A stretch of DNA of 64,000 nucleotides. Origin: an uncultured Eubacterium sp. GTDB lineage: Bacteria > Bacillota > Clostridia > Oscillospirales > Acutalibacteraceae. Shown piece by piece: positions 42,335-50,115 of the stretch. Numbering within the stretch: position 1 is the stretch's first letter; each line of letters begins with the position of its first letter. Made by a program: the position numbers and the translations under genes. The notes below the pieces were generated by a model. That model was not told where the DNA came from. It did not search any database and was given only the letters and a program-made list of their open reading frames with translations. The DNA is taken from NCBI GenBank assembly GCA_910584985.1, contig CAJUDJ010000004.1:1-64000 (forward strand), given 5' to 3'.

Positions 42335-43735
42335 TTGGCTTTTGAAGGTCTTTCAGAAAGGCTTGAAAATTCCTTTAAAAAACTTCGTGCCAAGGGCAAA
42401 TTGACCGAGGCAGATGTTAAAGAGGCAATGAGAGAGGTTCGTCTTGCCTTGCTTGAGGCGGATGTAAACTATAAGGTTGCCAAGGATTTTACAAAAAATG
42501 TAACAGACCGTGCCGTTGGTGAAGATGTTATGGAATCATTAACGCCGGGGCAGATGGTTATTAAAATTGTTAATGAAGAATTAACAGCACTTATGGGCGG
42601 CACGGAAAGCCGCCTTGCAATCGCAAACCGACCGCCGACTGTTGTTATGATGTGTGGGCTTCAGGGTTCCGGTAAAACCACGCACTGCGCAAAGTTGGCG
42701 CTTAAGCTGAAAAATGAGGGCCACCGGCCAATGCTTGTTGCCTGCGATATTTACAGGCCGGCTGCAATTAAACAACTTCAGGTTGTAGGCGGGCAGGTTG
42801 GCGTTCCTGTTTTTGAAATGGGAACGGAGAATCCTGTTAAAATCGCTGAAGAAGCTGTTAAATATGCAAAGGATTACGGCCACGATTATGTGTTTTTGGA
42901 TACGGCAGGCCGTCTGCATATTGATGAAGAGCTTATGCAGGAGCTTCAGAATATCCGAACGACAGTTCATCCGAATGAAATATTGCTTGTAATTGATGCA
43001 ATGACGGGTCAGGATGCTGTTAATGTTGCCAAAAGCTTTAATGAAACGCTTGGAATAGACGGTGTTATTCTTACAAAGCTTGACGGTGATACAAGAGGCG
43101 GTGCAGCACTTTCCGTAAGGGCTGTAACCGGAAAACCAATTAAATTTGTGGGCACAGGCGAAAAGCTTGGTGATCTGGAAAGCTTCCATCCTGACAGAAT
43201 GGCTTCCAGAATTCTCGGAATGGGCGATGTGCTTTCCTTTATTGAAAGGGCAGAGCAGAGCCTGGATGAAAAGAAAGCGGCTGAGCTTGAAAAAAAGCTT
43301 GCAAAAAACAAATTTGATTTGAATGATCTGCTGGATCAGTTTGCTCAGCTTGAAAGAATGGGCAGCATAAAGGATACTATTAAAATGATTCCGGGAATCG
43401 GAAACAAGATAAAGGATTCCGATATTGATGAGGATGCTTTCAAACGCTTTAAGTCTATCATTTATTCAATGACTTTTCAGGAAAGAGCCCATCCGGATAT
43501 CATTAATCCGTCCAGAAAGCGCAGAATTGCGGCAGGCTGCGGCATGGGTGTTGAGGATGTAAACAAGCTTCTTGCCCAGTTTAAGCAGATGAAAAAAATG
43601 ATGAGCCAGTTTGGCGGCAGGGGCGGCCCAAGAGTAAGCAAGAAAATGCGCCGCATTATGCAGCAGAATCCTGAAATGGCACAGAAAATGATGGGCATGA
43701 CGGGAAAGGGCAGCAATAATCCGTTTGGCTTTTAA
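42335..43735 (+). CDS. ffh: Signal recognition particle protein Ffh
   Basis: A 466-residue SRP54 GTPase that binds signal sequences and 4.5S/SRP RNA. N domain first, then the G domain with GLQGSGKTTHCAKLA, FLDTAGRLHID and TKLDGDTRGGAALS, then a methionine-rich M domain (KQMKKMMSQF, NPEMAQKMMGM). TTG 42335 gives the typical start AFEGLSERL and a 10-nt distance to AAAGGGG; TTG 42329 is less likely. Confidence 0.97.
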   Translation: MAFEGLSERLENSFKKLRAKGKLTEADVKEAMREVRLALLEADVNYKVAKDFTKNVTDRAVGEDVMESLTPGQMVIKIVNEELTALMGGTESRLAIANRPPTVVMMCGLQGSGKTTHCAKLALKLKNEGHRPMLVACDIYRPAAIKQLQVVGGQVGVPVFEMGTENPVKIAEEAVKYAKDYGHDYVFLDTAGRLHIDEELMQELQNIRTTVHPNEILLVIDAMTGQDAVNVAKSFNETLGIDGVILTKLDGDTRGGAALSVRAVTGKPIKFVGTGEKLGDLESFHPDRMASRILGMGDVLSFIERAEQSLDEKKAAELEKKLAKNKFDLNDLLDQFAQLERMGSIKDTIKMIPGIGNKIKDSDIDEDAFKRFKSIIYSMTFQERAHPDIINPSRKRRIAAGCGMGVEDVNKLLAQFKQMKKMMSQFGGRGGPRVSKKMRRIMQQNPEMAQKMMGMTGKGSNNPFGF

Positions 43736-43814
43736 TTTGTATTAACCCAATTCAATATTTCATAATTGGTTTAGTAATATTTTTATTTTTAATATAATTT
43801 GGAGGTAATTCATA

Positions 43815-44057
43815 ATGGCAGTAAAAATCAGACTTCGCAGAATGGGTGCAAAGAAAGCACCTTTCTATCGTGTAGTAGTAGCAGATTCAAGATTCCCGAG
43901 AGACGGAAGATTTATTGAGGAGATCGGAACATACAACACAATGGTTGATCCGGCTGAAATCAATATTGATGCCGAGAAGGCTAAGAAGTGGATTGCTAAC
44001 GGTGCACAGCCAACAGATACCGTTAAGGACATTCTTAAAAAAGAAGGCATTCTTTAA
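43815..44057 (+). CDS. rpsP: 30S ribosomal protein S16
   Basis: An 80-residue S16: VKIRLRRMGAKKAPFYRVVV at the N-terminus and PTDTVKDILKKEG at the end are diagnostic. GGAGGT lies before the ATG. Standard position after ffh. A small inverted repeat (CCAATT / AATTGG type) is in the 79-bp gap upstream. Confidence 0.98.
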   Translation: MAVKIRLRRMGAKKAPFYRVVVADSRFPRDGRFIEEIGTYNTMVDPAEINIDAEKAKKWIANGAQPTDTVKDILKKEGIL

Positions 44058-44091
44058 TCTTTTATTCAAAGGTTAAACAGGAGGTGTTTCT

Positions 44092-44325
44092 TTGAAAGAT
44101 TTGTTAATATCCATAACAAAGGGATTGGTTGATAATCCCGATGCAGTTTCTGTTGATGTTGACGAACCAAACGAAGAGGGCGTAACCGTTTATCATCTTC
44201 ATGTTTCGGAAGACGATATGGGCAGAGTAATCGGAAAGCAGGGCAGAATAGCGAAGGCTATCCGTGTTGTTATGCGTGCGGCAGCAACAAGAAATGATGC
44301 AAAAATTTCAGTTGAGATAGATTGA
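44092..44325 (+). CDS. khpA: KH-domain RNA-binding protein KhpA
   Basis: A 77-residue single KH domain protein (YlqC family) with the RNA-binding loop GRVIGKQGRIAKAIR. With KhpB it binds many mRNAs and sRNAs and affects cell division in streptococci. The start is TTG 44092, 6 nt behind a full AGGAGGTG. Standard position between rpsP and rimM. Confidence 0.96.
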   Translation: MKDLLISITKGLVDNPDAVSVDVDEPNEEGVTVYHLHVSEDDMGRVIGKQGRIAKAIRVVMRAAATRNDAKISVEID

Positions 44326-44336
44326 TTGAAAAATTA

Positions 44337-44367
44337 AAAGTGCTCTTGCATATGCAAGGGCATTTTT
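44337..44367 (+). terminator. Hairpin with T run between khpA and rimM
   Basis: Stem formed by AAAGTGC-TCTTGCA and TGCAAGG-GCATTTTT with near-perfect pairing, followed by T residues. It may reduce transcription into rimM-trmD. Confidence 0.6.
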
Positions 44368-44415
44368 GTGTTGATAAAAAGCGTATAAAAGGATGAGATA
44401 ATCAGCGGTGATTTT

Positions 44416-44925
44416 ATGAAACAATATCTTGAAATCGGAAAAATTGTAAACACTCACGGCATAAAGGGCGAATTAAAGCTTGAAATGTGGTGTGATGATA
44501 TTGACTATTTAAAACAGTTTAATATGCTTTATTTGGATGAAAACGGAATAAACGGCTTAACGCTTCTTTCTGCAAGGCCGCAGAAAAACCATGCGATTGT
44601 TAAGTTTGCTGAAATCAATTCCATTGATTTGGCGGAAAAGTATAAAAACAGGGTGCTTTTCTGCAACCGTGATGATGCTGAAATTGATGAAAATGCAAAT
44701 TATGTGGCAGATTTAATCGGCTGCAGCGTTGTGGATGCCGAAAATGAAGCGGAATACGGAACAGTGGCGGATGTGCTGAATCACGGCGCTTCGGATATTC
44801 TGGATGTTGTAAATCAGGGAAAGCACAGCTATATTCCCGTGATTCCCGATATTGTTCACGAAATTAATACCGATGCGCGAATGATAAAAATTATTCCTAT
44901 GAAAGGGCTTTTTGATGAGGATTGA
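44416..44925 (+). CDS. rimM: Ribosome maturation factor RimM
   Basis: A 169-residue 16S processing factor that binds S19 in the 30S head. The N-terminal RimM beta-barrel begins EIGKIVNTHGIKGELKLE, and the C-terminal PRC barrel (about 95-169) has ADLIGCSVVD and YIPVIPDIVHEI. Its end overlaps trmD by 11 bp. Confidence 0.96.
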   Translation: MKQYLEIGKIVNTHGIKGELKLEMWCDDIDYLKQFNMLYLDENGINGLTLLSARPQKNHAIVKFAEINSIDLAEKYKNRVLFCNRDDAEIDENANYVADLIGCSVVDAENEAEYGTVADVLNHGASDILDVVNQGKHSYIPVIPDIVHEINTDARMIKIIPMKGLFDED

Positions 44926-45640
44926 TATACTTACACTTTTTCCCGAAATGTGCAATGCCTATCTGAATGAAAGCATCATCGGAAGGGCAAGAAAAGCCGG
45001 GAAAGTTGAAATTGAATGCACGGATATAAGGGAATATACAAAGGACAAACACCGCAGAGTGGATGATACGCCGTACGGCGGCGGCATGGGTATGATTATG
45101 CAGGTGGAGCCGGTGTATGACTGTTATTCTGCCATATGTGAAAAGCTTGGCACGAAGCCGCATCTGATTTATCTTACACCACAGGGAAAAACACTGACAC
45201 AGCAAAGAGTGCGTGAGCTTGCCGCAATGGAGAATATTGCGCTTCTGTGCGGCCATTACGAGGGTATAGATGAAAGAGTAATTGAAGAACTTCAGCCTGA
45301 GGAAATCTCTGTTGGGGATTATGTGCTTACGGGCGGCGAGCTTCCTGCTCTGATTCTTGCTGATGCAGTGTCCAGAATGTTGCCGGGTGTACTTTCGGAT
45401 GACGAATGCTTTGAAGAAGAAAGCCATTTCAGCTCTCTTCTGGAATATCCCCAGTATACACGCCCGTATGAGTGGCGGGGCAGAACCGTGCCGGATGTGC
45501 TTTTAACAGGGCATCATGCCAATGTGGATCAGTGGCGAAGGCAACAGTCGCTTAGGCGTACGCTTGAAAGAAGACCTGATATGCTTGAAAATGCCAGTCT
45601 CTCAGAAGCAGATAAAAAATATTTATCCGATTTAAAATGA
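44915..45640 (+). CDS. trmD: tRNA (guanine37-N1)-methyltransferase
   Basis: A 241-residue SPOUT methyltransferase making m1G37, which prevents +1 frameshifting. Starts MRIDILTLFPEMCNAYL; the trefoil-knot SAM site is YGGGMGMIMQVEPVYD, LLCGHYEGIDERVIEE and SVGDYVLTGGELPAL. ATG 44915 with AAAGGG upstream is chosen over TTG 44912. rplS, the usual next gene, is absent. Confidence 0.98.
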   Translation: MRIDILTLFPEMCNAYLNESIIGRARKAGKVEIECTDIREYTKDKHRRVDDTPYGGGMGMIMQVEPVYDCYSAICEKLGTKPHLIYLTPQGKTLTQQRVRELAAMENIALLCGHYEGIDERVIEELQPEEISVGDYVLTGGELPALILADAVSRMLPGVLSDDECFEEESHFSSLLEYPQYTRPYEWRGRTVPDVLLTGHHANVDQWRRQQSLRRTLERRPDMLENASLSEADKKYLSDLK

Positions 45641-45725
45641 CAAAAAATTTATGTGTATTTTGCACAAATACGCCCACAATATTTTGTGTTTAATCTATAA
45701 AGCCTACGAACTTTTATTCAATTTG

Positions 45726-45753
45726 TTGACCTAAAGAACTTTAGTGATATAAT
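45726..45753 (+). promoter_or_regulatory. Promoter of the HPr gene
   Basis: TTGACC (45726-45731), 16-nt spacer, TATAAT (45748-45753). Confidence 0.7.
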
Positions 45754-45820
45754 ATGTGTAGTAAACAAATACTATTAAAAGAATTTGAGTTTATATTAAC
45801 AACGATGAGAGGTCTTAATT

Positions 45821-46084
45821 ATGTTTGTTAAAGATGTTAAAGTAGAGAATCAGGTTGGTCTTCATGCCCGTCCGGCAACATTTTTTATTCAGAAGGCAAA
45901 TGAATTTAAATCATCCATCTGGGTTGAAAAGGAAGAAAGAAGAGTAAATGCAAAATCTCTTTTAGGTGTTCTTTCTCTTGGAATTATGGGCGGAACGGAT
46001 ATTCGCATTATTGCAGACGGTTCTGATGAAGAAAACGCTGTTGAGGGTCTTGTTGCTCTTGTAAAAAGCGGTTTTGCAGATTAA
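45821..46084 (+). CDS. ptsH: HPr phosphocarrier protein
   Basis: An 87-residue HPr. His15, phosphorylated by enzyme I, is in NQVGLHARPATFF, and Ser46, the HPr kinase target, is in NAKSLLGVLSLGI; both fall at the canonical residue numbers. It therefore can serve both PTS transfer and CcpA-type catabolite control. It is monocistronic with its own promoter and terminator; ptsI is not in the window. Confidence 0.95.
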   Translation: MFVKDVKVENQVGLHARPATFFIQKANEFKSSIWVEKEERRVNAKSLLGVLSLGIMGGTDIRIIADGSDEENAVEGLVALVKSGFAD

Positions 46085-46107
46085 TTAAACAGTTCATATT
46101 CTTTTGC

Positions 46108-46137
46108 GGTACAGAGAAATCTGTACCTTTATTTTTT
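46108..46137 (+). terminator. Terminator of the HPr gene
   Basis: 8-bp stem GGTACAGA / TCTGTACC with a GAAA tetraloop (46108-46127), then TTTATTTTTT. Confidence 0.88.
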
Positions 46138-46154
46138 AAAGGGAGGTGTTTGGT

Positions 46155-47975
46155 ATGACGGAAAAGGAGCTTCGCCAGAAGGCAATGGCGCTGCCGCTTC
46201 AGCCCGGTGTTTATATTATGAAGAATAAGGATAAAAAAATTATCTATGTGGGCAAGGCAAAAAAGCTGAAAAACCGTGTTTCCTCCTATTTCGGTGCACA
46301 CACAAATCATTCCTTAAAGGTAATCAGAATGGTTGAAAATGTGGATGATTTTGATTACATTATTGTGGATACTGAATTTGAAGCGCTTGTGCTTGAGTGT
46401 TCGCTTATCAAACAGCATATGCCAAAATATAACATTCTTCTTAAGGATGATAAGGGATATAACTATATAAAGATAACAAAGGGCGAATTTCCGCGGATTT
46501 CCGAGTGTAAGCGCATGGCGGATGACGGTGCGGAATATGTAGGTCCGTATATATCAAACTTTTCAGTAAAAAATGCTGTGGAGGAAACGCTGAAAATCTT
46601 TAAGCTGCCGAGGTGCAGCAAGCAGTTTCCTCGTGATTACGGCAAATCAAGGCCATGCCTGAACGGATTTATGGGGCTTTGCTCCTCTCCCTGCGCTGCA
46701 AGAATAACAAGGGAAGAATATGTAAATAATGTTAAGGATGCAGTTGCGTTTCTGAAGGGCGGCAGCCAGGCGGCCGTTCGGGAAATGACAAAGCAGATGC
46801 AGCAGTTTTCCGAAAATCTTCAGTTTGAAGAAGCTGCAAAACTCAGGGACAGAATAAAGGCTATAAAAAATCTGGATGAAAAGCAGAAGGTTGTTTCCAT
46901 CAATGTGCCCGAGGAGGATGTGTTTGTTCTTGTAAACGGAAAGAAAAAAGCCTGCTTTGAGGTTATCCGGTTTGAAAACGGCAGGCTGACGGATACGGAA
47001 TTCTGGCTGATTGATTCTGTTGACGATCTTCCAACCGCAAGATTTGAGCTGATTGAACGGTATTATGCAATGCGCAGCCGTATTCCGGCACGAATAGCTG
47101 TGGACGGCGATATTGAGGATGAAAATCTGCTTTTGCAGTTCCTTGAAAACCGCAGGGGAAAGAAAACGGAATTTATTCATCCGCAGAAGGGTGAACATCT
47201 TTCCATTCTGAAAATGTGCATACAGAATGCAAACGAACATCTTGCACAGAGTGAGGGCAGGCTTGGCAGGGAATTTGCCGCACTTGAAGAGCTTGCAAAA
47301 CTGCTCGGGCTTTCCAAGCCACCCGAATTTATAGAAAGCTATGATATTTCCCACACCTTCGGCGCAGATAATGTTGCCGGAATGGTTGTTTTCCATAATG
47401 GCAGGCCGATGAAAAGCGCTTATAAGCGCTTTTCAATAAAAGGGTTTGACGGTCAGAATGATGTGGGCTCAATGAATGAGGTTTTAACACGCCGCTTCAA
47501 TCATTATTATAATGATGAAGAGGGCAGCACCTTTAAAATTCTGCCCGATTTAATTTTGCTGGACGGCGGCCAGCCGCAGGTGAATGCTGTTTTGCCTGTT
47601 GTGGCTGAGATGGGTATAAATGTGCCTGTTTTCGGAATGGTTAAGGATAATAAGCACCGCACCAGAGCCATCGCATTTGACGGCGGTGAGATTGAAATTA
47701 ATTCCCACCGAAGTGCCTTTACACTTGTTTCCGATATTCAGGAAGAGGTGCACCGTTTTGCAATTTCCTATCACCATAAGAAGCATAAAAAAACAACGCT
47801 TTCTTCCAGTTTGCTCAGTATTGAGGGAATTGGGGAGGCAAAGGCAAAAGCACTTCTGAAGCATTTTAAAACCATTTCTAAAATCAAAGAAAGTTCTGTG
47901 GAAGAATTACAAAAATGTTCGTCAATAAATAGCAATAATGCACAAAAAATATTTGAGTTTTATCACAATATGTAA
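46155..47975 (+). CDS. uvrC: Excinuclease ABC subunit C
   Basis: A 606-residue nucleotide excision repair nuclease making both incisions. GIY-YIG domain first (GVYIMKNKDKKIIYVGKAKK), then a UVR motif (about 205-235, QFEEAAKLRDRIKAI), the RNase H-like domain with ESYDISHTFGADNVAGMVVF and LLDGGQPQVNAV, and C-terminal HhH repeats (IEGIGEAKAKALLKHF). GGGAGGTG precedes ATG 46155. Confidence 0.98.
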   Translation: MTEKELRQKAMALPLQPGVYIMKNKDKKIIYVGKAKKLKNRVSSYFGAHTNHSLKVIRMVENVDDFDYIIVDTEFEALVLECSLIKQHMPKYNILLKDDKGYNYIKITKGEFPRISECKRMADDGAEYVGPYISNFSVKNAVEETLKIFKLPRCSKQFPRDYGKSRPCLNGFMGLCSSPCAARITREEYVNNVKDAVAFLKGGSQAAVREMTKQMQQFSENLQFEEAAKLRDRIKAIKNLDEKQKVVSINVPEEDVFVLVNGKKKACFEVIRFENGRLTDTEFWLIDSVDDLPTARFELIERYYAMRSRIPARIAVDGDIEDENLLLQFLENRRGKKTEFIHPQKGEHLSILKMCIQNANEHLAQSEGRLGREFAALEELAKLLGLSKPPEFIESYDISHTFGADNVAGMVVFHNGRPMKSAYKRFSIKGFDGQNDVGSMNEVLTRRFNHYYNDEEGSTFKILPDLILLDGGQPQVNAVLPVVAEMGINVPVFGMVKDNKHRTRAIAFDGGEIEINSHRSAFTLVSDIQEEVHRFAISYHHKKHKKTTLSSSLLSIEGIGEAKAKALLKHFKTISKIKESSVEELQKCSSINSNNAQKIFEFYHNM

Positions 47976-47992
47976 AAATAGTAATAATAAAC

Positions 47993-48021
47993 TTGACGAA
48001 ACAATGCCTTGAATGTATAAT
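47993..48021 (+). promoter_or_regulatory. Promoter of rsmD-coaD
   Basis: TTGACG (47993-47998), 17-nt spacer, TATAAT (48016-48021). Confidence 0.8.
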
Positions 48022-48074
48022 GTTTATGTAAAAAAATGTGCAATTCTATTTTTGCACAGTTAAGGACAAGTCTT

Positions 48075-48617
48075 ATGATGAGAGTGATTACAGGCTCTGC
48101 CAGAGGAAGAAAGCTTGAAACGCTTTCCGGCGATGATGTTACAAGGCCTACGGCTGAAAGTGTTAAGGAAGCCCTTTTCAGTATGATTCAATTTGAAATT
48201 GAAGAGAAAAGGGTGCTTGATTTATTTGCAGGGTCGGGGCAACTCGGAATAGAGGCATTGTCCAGAGGGGCAGCACACTGCACCTTTGTTGAAAATAATA
48301 AAAGGGCGGAGAATATAGTAAAAAGCAATCTTGTGCATTGCGGCTTTTCAGCCGTTTCTCAGGTTGTAATATGTGATGCCGCCGCTTATTCCCTGCGCAA
48401 AAACAGTTTTGATATTGCTTTTCTTGATCCGCCTTATCATAAAGGGCTTATAGAAAAATGCATGCCTTATCTGGTTCATTCCATGAGTGATCAGGGAATT
48501 ATTGTTTGTGAAACCTCGAAAGAGGAAATGTTACCGCAGAAATTCGGCGATTTTTCGATTGATAAAGAAAGAATTTACGGTAAAACAAAAATTACTATTT
48601 ACCGAAAGGATATTTAA
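48075..48617 (+). CDS. rsmD: 16S rRNA (guanine966-N2)-methyltransferase RsmD
   Basis: A 180-residue SAM-dependent methyltransferase. Characteristic parts are MRVITGSARGRKLETL, RPTAESVKEALFSMI, the SAM loop VLDLFAGSGQLGIEALSRGA and the catalytic FLDPPYHKG. ATG 48075 has AAGGA 8 nt upstream; ATG 48078 is possible. Standard pairing with coaD, which follows after 2 bp. Confidence 0.96.
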   Translation: MMRVITGSARGRKLETLSGDDVTRPTAESVKEALFSMIQFEIEEKRVLDLFAGSGQLGIEALSRGAAHCTFVENNKRAENIVKSNLVHCGFSAVSQVVICDAAAYSLRKNSFDIAFLDPPYHKGLIEKCMPYLVHSMSDQGIIVCETSKEEMLPQKFGDFSIDKERIYGKTKITIYRKDI

Positions 48618-48619
48618 TT

Positions 48620-49105
48620 ATGAAAATTGCCGTTTGTCCCGGCAGCTTTGATCCTGTAACGCTTGGCCATATTGATATTATTGAGCGTGCGGCAGCGCTT
48701 TTTGATAAGGTTATTGTTGTTGTTATGGCAAACAGCAGTAAAAAATCTCTTTTTTCCGTTGAAGAGCGTGTGAATTTAATTAAACGCTGCTTTAACAGAG
48801 AGGATATAGAGGTGGATACATACGGCGGACTTCTTGTTGATTATGTTAAGGAAAAGAATGCCGTGGCTATTGTTAAGGGGCTGCGTGCCATGTCTGATTT
48901 TGATTATGAATTTCAGCAGGCACTTACAAATAAAAGTCTTTTGCCGCAGGCGGAAACCGTGTTTCTTGCCGCAAAAGGAAAAAATATGTTTCTTTCCTCA
49001 AGCATGGTTAAAGAAGTTTGCAGCCTGAACGGGGATATTTCCCGTTTTGTTCCCGAAATGATTTTAAATGATGTTGTAAAAAGATGCAAAGGAGAAAAAA
49101 GCTGA
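48620..49105 (+). CDS. coaD: Pantetheine-phosphate adenylyltransferase
   Basis: A 161-residue nucleotidyltransferase catalysing the penultimate step of coenzyme A synthesis. The T/HxGH motif is in SFDPVTLGHIDIIERA (His17), and ANSSKKSLFSVEERV and KGLRAMSDFDYEFQ are family segments. Normal length. The stop shares a base with the start of the following coiled-coil gene. Confidence 0.97.
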   Translation: MKIAVCPGSFDPVTLGHIDIIERAAALFDKVIVVVMANSSKKSLFSVEERVNLIKRCFNREDIEVDTYGGLLVDYVKEKNAVAIVKGLRAMSDFDYEFQQALTNKSLLPQAETVFLAAKGKNMFLSSSMVKEVCSLNGDISRFVPEMILNDVVKRCKGEKS

Positions 49106-49665
49106 TGACGAATACAGATATTTTGCTTGAAGATTTAGAGGATGTGCTTGATGACGCCACCTCTATGCCGATGACAAAGAAAAGCCTGGTTGATGTTGAA
49201 AAGATAAAAACGATTATTGAGGATATCCGATTGAATACCCCTCATGAAACAAAGCAGGCAAAGGCAATTATTGATTCAAGAAACACAATTCTTGATGAAG
49301 CACAGAAGGATGCAAAGGCAATTGTTGCTGAAGCAGAAGCACAGGCAAGAGAGCTTGTTGCACGCGATCAGATTACACAGACGGCTCAGGCTGAAGCTGC
49401 TGAAATTCTTGCAAGGGCAAGAGAAGAGGGCGAAGCCAATATCCGTGATGCTCAGGCACGCGCAAGTGAAATTCTGGGCAATGCCACTGCACAGGCAAAT
49501 GATATGCTTGCTGCTGCACAGAAGAATAAAAAAGATTCTGTCAATGCGGTTAATAATTATGCAGAGGATACCCTGCTTGCTATTGATGATGCTTTGTATA
49601 AAGCACTTCAGGATGTAAGAAGCATCCGCCAGAACCTTATGCGCAATATCGGCGGCAGCAATTAA
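49105..49665 (+). CDS. Coiled-coil protein (ATP synthase B/H-subunit-like), unknown role
   Basis: A 186-residue, strongly helical protein without membrane segment. Residues about 55-150 are rich in Ala/Glu/Gln/Arg with heptad character (AIVAEAEAQARELVARDQ, AAEILARAREEGEANI), resembling V-ATPase subunit H or F-ATPase B stalk proteins, which is why such sequences are often labelled that way. No ATP synthase genes are nearby. A polar N-terminus (about 1-50) and a C-terminal helix (LALDDALYKALQDVRSIRQN-like) flank it. AAAGGAG precedes ATG 49105, which overlaps the coaD stop. Confidence 0.72.
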   Translation: MTNTDILLEDLEDVLDDATSMPMTKKSLVDVEKIKTIIEDIRLNTPHETKQAKAIIDSRNTILDEAQKDAKAIVAEAEAQARELVARDQITQTAQAEAAEILARAREEGEANIRDAQARASEILGNATAQANDMLAAAQKNKKDSVNAVNNYAEDTLLAIDDALYKALQDVRSIRQNLMRNIGGSN

Positions 49666-49684
49666 TTTATATGAAACTTATTTA

Positions 49685-49720
49685 AACCCGGCACTTTGTG
49701 CCGGGTTTTTGCTTTTTATT
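49685..49720 (+). terminator. Terminator of the rsmD-coaD unit
   Basis: 10-bp stem AACCCGGCAC / GTGCCGGGTT (49685-49694, 49698-49707) with a TTT loop, followed by TTTGCTTTTT. Confidence 0.92.
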
Positions 49721-50001
49721 TAACTTTTTTGTTAACGATTCTTTCCAAATTTGTTGGCAGACGAGACGGTAAGATTCCAAAAGCGATCGTTTTAATTGTG
49801 TAAAGCATAAGTTCTTTACAGCTGTTTTTGCTCTGTAAAGACAAAAGCCATTACCGTAAAGATAAAAACTTGCTCAAAAGTAATACAAGCCCATTATATA
49901 ATGTAATTAATTTATAGAAGTTATATATTAAGGGAAATTTTCGGCAACAAAATTACCAAAAAAATTGTAAATAAATTGTTAAGCTTTTTTTGTTAAATTC
50001 A
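49721..50001 (+). other. Non-coding region with alternative TGTAAAG hairpins upstream of the giant gene
   Basis: AT-rich gap with no gene. TGTAAAG (49799-49805), CTTTACAG (49814-49821) and CTGTAAAG (49833-49840) allow two mutually exclusive hairpins, the middle arm pairing with either side; GTAAAG recurs once more near 49856. The elements lie upstream of the giant-gene promoter and so could be protein-binding sites rather than RNA structure. Confidence 0.5.
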
Positions 50002-50030
50002 TTGACTTTGGTTATTATGAGTGATACAAT
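50002..50030 (+). promoter_or_regulatory. Promoter of the giant gene
   Basis: TTGACT (50002-50007), 17-nt spacer, TACAAT (50025-50030); an 80-nt leader then reaches AAAGGAG (50101-50107) and ATG 50116. Confidence 0.82.
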
Positions 50031-50115
50031 GAAAACACAAGTGTGGAATTCTATGCAAATTTCACATAATATGCATAAATTTTTTATGTGAGCATTAAAG
50101 AAAGGAGAAAAATTT

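Noticed and set aside
46647..47396. Minus-strand ORF opposite uvrC
   Set aside because: Shadow ORF, no start signals and low-complexity Cys/Phe/Lys content.
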